Source of the DNA: Frigoribacterium sp. ACAM 257
Lineage (GTDB): Bacteria > Actinomycetota > Actinomycetes > Actinomycetales > Microbacteriaceae
Length of the DNA stretch: 64,000 nucleotides
Assembly: GCF_007954365.1 (NCBI RefSeq)
Contig: NZ_VOLO01000001.1
Span: 1,302,001 to 1,366,000 of the forward strand
Reading direction: 5' to 3'
The notes below the pieces were generated by a model, which worked only from the letters and a program-made list of their open reading frames with translations, ran no database searches and was not told the DNA's origin. The position numbers were made by a program, and so were the translations under genes. Numbering within the stretch: the stretch's first letter is position 1; each line of letters opens with the position of its first letter. Positions 60,296-64,000 of the stretch are shown here, piece after piece.

Positions 60296-60890
60296 CGTCG
60301 AATCCTCCGGATCCGTCAGGGAGGAGCGGGGAGATCAGCGGGAGCTCGTCGAGCGAGGCGATGCCGAGGTGGGTCAACAGGAGATCCGTCGTTTCGTAGG
60401 TGAGGGCGCCGGTCTCGGGGTCGGTGGACGACTCCGTGACCAGGCCGCGACCCACCAGTGTACGGACGACCGAGTCGACGTTCACCGCGCGGATCTGCGC
60501 GATGCTGCTCCGGGTGATGGGTTGCTTGTAGGCGATGACCGCCAGCGTCTCGAGAGCCGCCTGCGACAGTCTGGACGGGTTCTCCGTCAGCACGAAATCG
60601 CGCACGACGCGATCCAGCTCTTCCCGGACGTAGAAACGCCAGCCGCCGCCGACCTCACGCAGCTCGAAGCCGCGTCGGGGCGTGCCGTCGACGCCGTCGA
60701 AGTCGGCGACCAGGTCGGCCACGGCGCGGCGCACCTCCGCGGTCGGCCGCCCCACGGCCGCGGCCAACGAGAGCAGCGACTGCGGCTCGTCGGCGACCAG
60801 CAGCACGGCCTCGAGCGCCCGGGCGGTCGCGCGGTCGTCGTGCGCTGCGGCAGAGCGGGTCGAGGAGGCGGTCGTCGCGTCAGCCGTCAT
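60285..60890 (-). CDS. scpB: Segregation and condensation protein ScpB
   Basis: The 201-aa protein has two winged-helix domains: ALEAVLLVADEPQSLLSLAAAVG and SRLSQAALETLAVIAYKQPITRSSIAQIRAVNVDSVVRTLVGRGLV are the family hallmarks. With ScpA it completes the SMC condensin. I chose the ATG at 60890 (11-nt overlap with scpA) over an upstream extension. Confidence 0.95.
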   Translation of the reverse strand: MTADATTASSTRSAAAHDDRATARALEAVLLVADEPQSLLSLAAAVGRPTAEVRRAVADLVADFDGVDGTPRRGFELREVGGGWRFYVREELDRVVRDFVLTENPSRLSQAALETLAVIAYKQPITRSSIAQIRAVNVDSVVRTLVGRGLVTESSTDPETGALTYETTDLLLTHLGIASLDELPLISPLLPDGSGGFDDVI

Positions 60891-61737
60891 AGTCGGCCCC
60901 CAGCGAGTCCAGTGCCTCGTCGGTCCAGTGCTCGGCGATCCACCGCACACTGAGCTCGCCGAGCGGCTCCACCTGTTCGAACGCCAACGATCCGTGGCGG
61001 TAGAGCTCGAGCAGCGCCAGGAACCGCGCGACGACGACGCCCTTCTGGTCGACGTCGGCCACGAGCTCGCGGAACGTGGCGACCCCGGCCCGCCGCAGCA
61101 CCGCCACGACCCAGGCCGCCTGCTCGCGGATGCTCACGAGCGGGGCGTGCAGGTGGTCGAGGCCGACTGTCGGCACGGCCTGGGGCGTGAGGGCGAACGC
61201 GGCGAGCGCTGCGAAGTCGTCAGGCGTGAGCGTCCACACCAGCTCGGGCGTCGTGACGCGGTACTTGTCCTCCAGCCTCACGGTGCGGGGGTGTCGGCGG
61301 GACTCGACGGCGCCGCGCTCGGCGAACCACTCCGCCGCCTGCTTGAAGGCCCGGTACTGCAGCAGCCTCGCGAACAGGAGATCGCGGGCCTCGAGCAGCG
61401 CGACGTCTTCCGCGTCGACGAGCTCGCCCTGGGGCAGCAGGCCGGCGACCTTGAGGTCGAGCAGCGTCGCCGCGACGACGATGAACTGGCTGGCCTGGTC
61501 GAGGTCCCGGTCGGTGTCGACCGTGCGCAGGTAGCTGATGAACTCGTCGGTGACGGCGCTGAGCGCGACCTCGGTGACGTCCATCTCGCGCTTCCCGATG
61601 AGGGTCAGGAGCAGGTCGAACGGACCGCTGAAGTTGTCGAGGACGACCTCGAACCCCCGCGTCGGCGCGCCGACCTCGGGATCAGGAGCACCGCTGGGTC
61701 CAGCGGCGACGACGGGTGCCTCAGGCTGCGGCACCAC
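60880..61737 (-). CDS. scpA: Segregation and condensation protein ScpA (kleisin)
   Basis: The 285-aa protein has FEVVLDNFSGPFDLLLTLIGKREMDVTEVALSAVTDEFISYL at the N terminus and a winged-helix C terminus (KGVVVARFLALLELYRHGSLAFEQVEPLGEL). It bridges the SMC heads. The GTG start lies 17 nt inside parA, and the gene overlaps scpB by 11 nt. Confidence 0.95.
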   Translation of the reverse strand: MVPQPEAPVVAAGPSGAPDPEVGAPTRGFEVVLDNFSGPFDLLLTLIGKREMDVTEVALSAVTDEFISYLRTVDTDRDLDQASQFIVVAATLLDLKVAGLLPQGELVDAEDVALLEARDLLFARLLQYRAFKQAAEWFAERGAVESRRHPRTVRLEDKYRVTTPELVWTLTPDDFAALAAFALTPQAVPTVGLDHLHAPLVSIREQAAWVVAVLRRAGVATFRELVADVDQKGVVVARFLALLELYRHGSLAFEQVEPLGELSVRWIAEHWTDEALDSLGADYDG

Positions 61738-62620
61738 GCGCGATCAGCTCTCGGGCCAGCTGGCGATAGGCCTGCGCCGCCGGGTGCTCGGGGGCGAACT
61801 GGGTGATGGGGATGCCCGCGACCGAGGCGTCGGGGAACTTCACGGTGCGGCCGATGACGGTCTCGAGCACCTCGTCGCCGAACGCGTCGACGACCCGCTC
61901 GAGCACCTCGCGGCTGTGCAGGGTGCGCGAGTCGAACATCGTCGGCAGGATGCCGTCGAGCGTGATGGCGGGGTTCAGGCGGTCGCGGACCTTCTCGATC
62001 GTCTCGACGAGCAGGGCCACGCCGCGCAGCGCGAAGAACTCGCACTCGAGCGGGATGAGCACGCCGTGCGCCGCGGTGAGGGCGTTGACGGTGAGCAGGC
62101 CGAGCGAGGGCTGGCAGTCGATCAGGATGACGTCGTACTCGGCGCTGACCTGGCGGATGATGCGGGCGAGGATCTGCTCGCGGGCGACCTCGTTGACGAG
62201 GTGCACCTCGGCGGCCGAGAGGTCGATGTTCGCCGGCATGACGTCGAGGTCGTGCACGCGCGTCGGCACGATGACGTCGTGTGCGTCCTTCACCGAACCG
62301 ATCATCAGGTCGTAGATCGTCGGCTGGTCGTGTGCCTGCACGCCGAGCCCCGCGGTCAGGGCGCCCTGGGGGTCGAAGTCGATGGCGAGCACGCGACGGC
62401 CGTACTCGGCGAACGCGGCGCCGAGGTTGATGGTGGTCGTGGTCTTGCCGACGCCGCCCTTCTGGTTGCAGAGGGTGATGATGCGCGCGGGGCCGTGGCC
62501 GTCGAGCCGCTCGGGGACGGCGAACTCGGTGCGCGGGCGACCGGTCGGACCGTTCGCGGGAACGGTCGCCGGAGCGCTCTCGAAGAGGGCGGGCGTGCTC
62601 GAGGTCGACTTGGTGCTCAC
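61721..62620 (-). CDS. ParA/Soj-family ATPase of the scpAB cluster
   Basis: The 299-aa protein has the deviant Walker A KGGVGKTT (residues 54-61), DFDPQGALTAGL, Walker B YDVILIDCQPSLGLLT and no HTH. This ParA-like protein is regularly linked to scpAB in actinobacteria and is distinct from the parAB pair near the origin. GTG start; disordered N terminus of about 35 residues. Confidence 0.93.
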   Translation of the reverse strand: MSTKSTSSTPALFESAPATVPANGPTGRPRTEFAVPERLDGHGPARIITLCNQKGGVGKTTTTINLGAAFAEYGRRVLAIDFDPQGALTAGLGVQAHDQPTIYDLMIGSVKDAHDVIVPTRVHDLDVMPANIDLSAAEVHLVNEVAREQILARIIRQVSAEYDVILIDCQPSLGLLTVNALTAAHGVLIPLECEFFALRGVALLVETIEKVRDRLNPAITLDGILPTMFDSRTLHSREVLERVVDAFGDEVLETVIGRTVKFPDASVAGIPITQFAPEHPAAQAYRQLARELIARGAAA

Positions 62621-62714
62621 ACGTCGATGGTACCGGCGGCCCCCTGCCGAGCCGGGCTGACGCGCCCGCCCCGGAGGCAGGAAGCCTCATGCGGCGGATG
62701 AAGGTAGTGCCTGG

Positions 62715-63638
62715 TCAGGAGGCAGGTCGGAGCGCCCGCGGGTGGGCCGTGACGTACATGTCGCGCAGGGCGTCCGCCGTCACCAGCGTGTAGATCTGCG
62801 TCGTCGCGACGGACGAGTGGCCGAGGAGTTCCTGCACCACCCGGACGTCGGCGCCGCCCTCGAGCAGGTGCGTCGCGAACGAGTGCCTCAGGGTGTGCGG
62901 CGAGACGTCGACCTCGAGCTCGGCGCGCTCGGCCGCGGCCTGGATCACGAGCCAGGCGCTCTGCCGCGAGAGCCGCGCGCCCCGCGCGCCGAGGAACAAC
63001 GCGGGCGTGGCGTCGCCGCGCACCGAGAACTCGGGGCGGCCCCGCACGAGCCAGGCGTCCAGCGCCCGCCGCGCGTAGCTGCCCACCGGCACGATCCGCT
63101 GCTTGCCGCCCTTGCCGAACAGCCGCACGACGTCTCCCCCGTCGATGACGTCGTCGACGTTGAGCGAGACCGCCTCGCTGACGCGGGCGCCCGTCGCGTA
63201 CAGAAGCTCGAGCAGCGCCTTGTCGCGCACGCGCGCCGTCTCGTCGCCGTCGGTCGCGGCCAGCAGCGCCTCGACCTGCGCGACCGAGATGGCCTTGGGC
63301 AGGCGCGACGGCAACTTCGGCGGGCGGACGCCTGCCGCGACGTCGACCGCGACCAGCCCCTCCTCGTGCAGGAACCTGTGCAGCCCCCGCACCGACGACA
63401 GCACCCTGGCCACGCTGGAGGCGCGCAGCGGGTCGTCCGCCCGGGTCGCCAGCGCGGCGGGGAACGCCGCGACGTCCGCGGGCGCGACCTCCTCGACGGA
63501 GGCGCGTCCCGCCTCCTCGAGGTGCGCCGCCCAGAGCACGAGGTCACGTCGGTACGCGGCCGTGGTGTTCGGGGACAGGCCGCGCTCGACCGTGACGTGC
63601 CTCAGGTAGCGGGCCACCGCCTCCTCGATCGAGGTCAT
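62715..63638 (-). CDS. xerD: Tyrosine recombinase XerD
   Basis: The 307-aa protein has a SAM-like N-terminal domain and the complete catalytic set: Arg152 ([10 protein letters not shown]), Lys169, His238 and Arg241 (HTLRH), His264 (LLGHSS) and Tyr273 (QIYT). It resolves chromosome dimers at dif with XerC and FtsK. The conserved genomic position beside the scp genes marks it as housekeeping, not an island integrase. Confidence 0.95.
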   Translation of the reverse strand: MTSIEEAVARYLRHVTVERGLSPNTTAAYRRDLVLWAAHLEEAGRASVEEVAPADVAAFPAALATRADDPLRASSVARVLSSVRGLHRFLHEEGLVAVDVAAGVRPPKLPSRLPKAISVAQVEALLAATDGDETARVRDKALLELLYATGARVSEAVSLNVDDVIDGGDVVRLFGKGGKQRIVPVGSYARRALDAWLVRGRPEFSVRGDATPALFLGARGARLSRQSAWLVIQAAAERAELEVDVSPHTLRHSFATHLLEGGADVRVVQELLGHSSVATTQIYTLVTADALRDMYVTAHPRALRPAS

Positions 63639-63672
63639 CGTGCGCTCGTCCCGACCGCCGGCTGCCGCGTCG

Positions 63673-64000
63673 TCAGCGGCGGGCGGCGACGGTCGCGGCC
63701 AGCGCCGCGATGCTGAGGATGGAGTTGTGCAGGCGCCCGGCCAGCACGCCGTCGACGATCTCGTCGAGGGCGACCCAGCGCTTCTCGATGTCCGCTTCTT
63801 CGTCGGTGCGGTCGAACGCGGCAGCCGTCGCGGTCACGCCGGTGGCCCGGTAGACCGTGACCATCTCGTCGTTGCCCCCGGGGGTCGTGTGGAACGAGAC
63901 GAGCTCGTCCCAGTCGGTCGCCTCGAGGTCGGCCTCCTCGGCCAGCTCGCGCTTGGCCGCGTCGAGCTTCGACTCGCCCTCGGCGTCGAGCAGGCCTGCC
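63673..64000 (-). CDS. NUDIX hydrolase, ADP-ribose pyrophosphatase-like (5' end outside window)
   Basis: The frame is open to the window edge, so about 108 C-terminal codons are visible. They begin with the Nudix box [20 protein letters not shown] followed by EAD (G-x5-E-x7-R-E-x2-E-E), then [21 protein letters not shown] and [25 protein letters not shown], as in ADP-ribose pyrophosphatases of this conserved cluster. Confidence 0.88.
   Translation of the reverse strand, partial: AGLLDAEGESKLDAAKRELAEEADLEATDWDELVSFHTTPGGNDEMVTVYRATGVTATAAAFDRTDEEADIEKRWVALDEIVDGVLAGRLHNSILSIAALAATVAARR

Noticed and set aside
62715-63638. XerD as an island integrase
   Set aside because: It lies 20 kb from the island within the conserved xerD-parA-scpAB cluster and has the normal housekeeping length and motifs.

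Overview
The window comes from a high-GC Gram-positive bacterium, most likely a Microbacteriaceae-type actinobacterium. The basis is the very high GC in most genes, frequent GTG starts, and the conserved actinobacterial gene order NUDIX-xerD-parA-scpA-scpB-rluB-tyrA-cmk-der at 54.7-64.0 kb (all minus strand). No species is assigned.

Layout. 1-2.5 kb: 3' part of a Wadjet JetC-like SMC ATPase. 2.6-10.6 kb: a carboxylate module with a citryl-CoA lyase-like protein, a CaiB/BaiF CoA-transferase and a TctABC importer on the minus strand, divergent from an IclR regulator, an RraA-family aldolase/decarboxylase and a D-2-hydroxyacid dehydrogenase on the plus strand. 11.0-13.5 kb: a small membrane exporter, a GPP34 protein and a MerR regulator. 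14.2-23.5 kb: a seven-gene minus-strand operon (oligopeptide-type ABC importer, a repeat-bearing small ORF, a CocE/NonD hydrolase, a TetR regulator). 42.7-45.7 kb: an SsuABC/TauABC-like importer. 45.9-49.6 kb: an orphan betaine-type binding protein, a MATE efflux pump and a MarR regulator. 49.7-54.6 kb: an ESX/type-VII-like locus with two paralogous alpha/beta-hydrolase proteins, one of which lacks the nucleophile serine. 54.7-64 kb: core chromosome.

Between about 23.8 and 42.5 kb lies an accessory island with visibly lower GC and different codon use. It ends exactly at the 3' end of a tRNA-Pro(GGG) gene. It carries a C5 cytosine methyltransferase, then a translationally overlapped four-gene operon: a sacsin-like HATPase fused to an SF2 helicase, a NERD nuclease-SF1 helicase fusion, a DrmA-like helicase and a DrmB-like DUF1998 protein. 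A NaeI-like protein that has lost three of four catalytic residues and an HNH protein follow. This resembles class 2 DISARM (methylase, DrmA, DrmB), but the phospholipase D protein DrmC is missing and two extra helicase/ATPase fusions and a dead-NaeI/HNH pair are present. I consider it the best candidate for an undescribed defence system here.

A second notable signal is a family of long palindromes in the native sequence. Many are exactly 56 bp, with conserved ends (CGAGTGGTC or GCCCCGTTCC types) and variable but self-complementary interiors. Most lie between genes, but three sit in frame inside the linker of the dual ABC ATPase and one forms the C-terminal tail of the MATE pump, much like the protein-coding palindromic elements of Rickettsia. 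I saw none inside the island. All coordinates and counts were made by eye.
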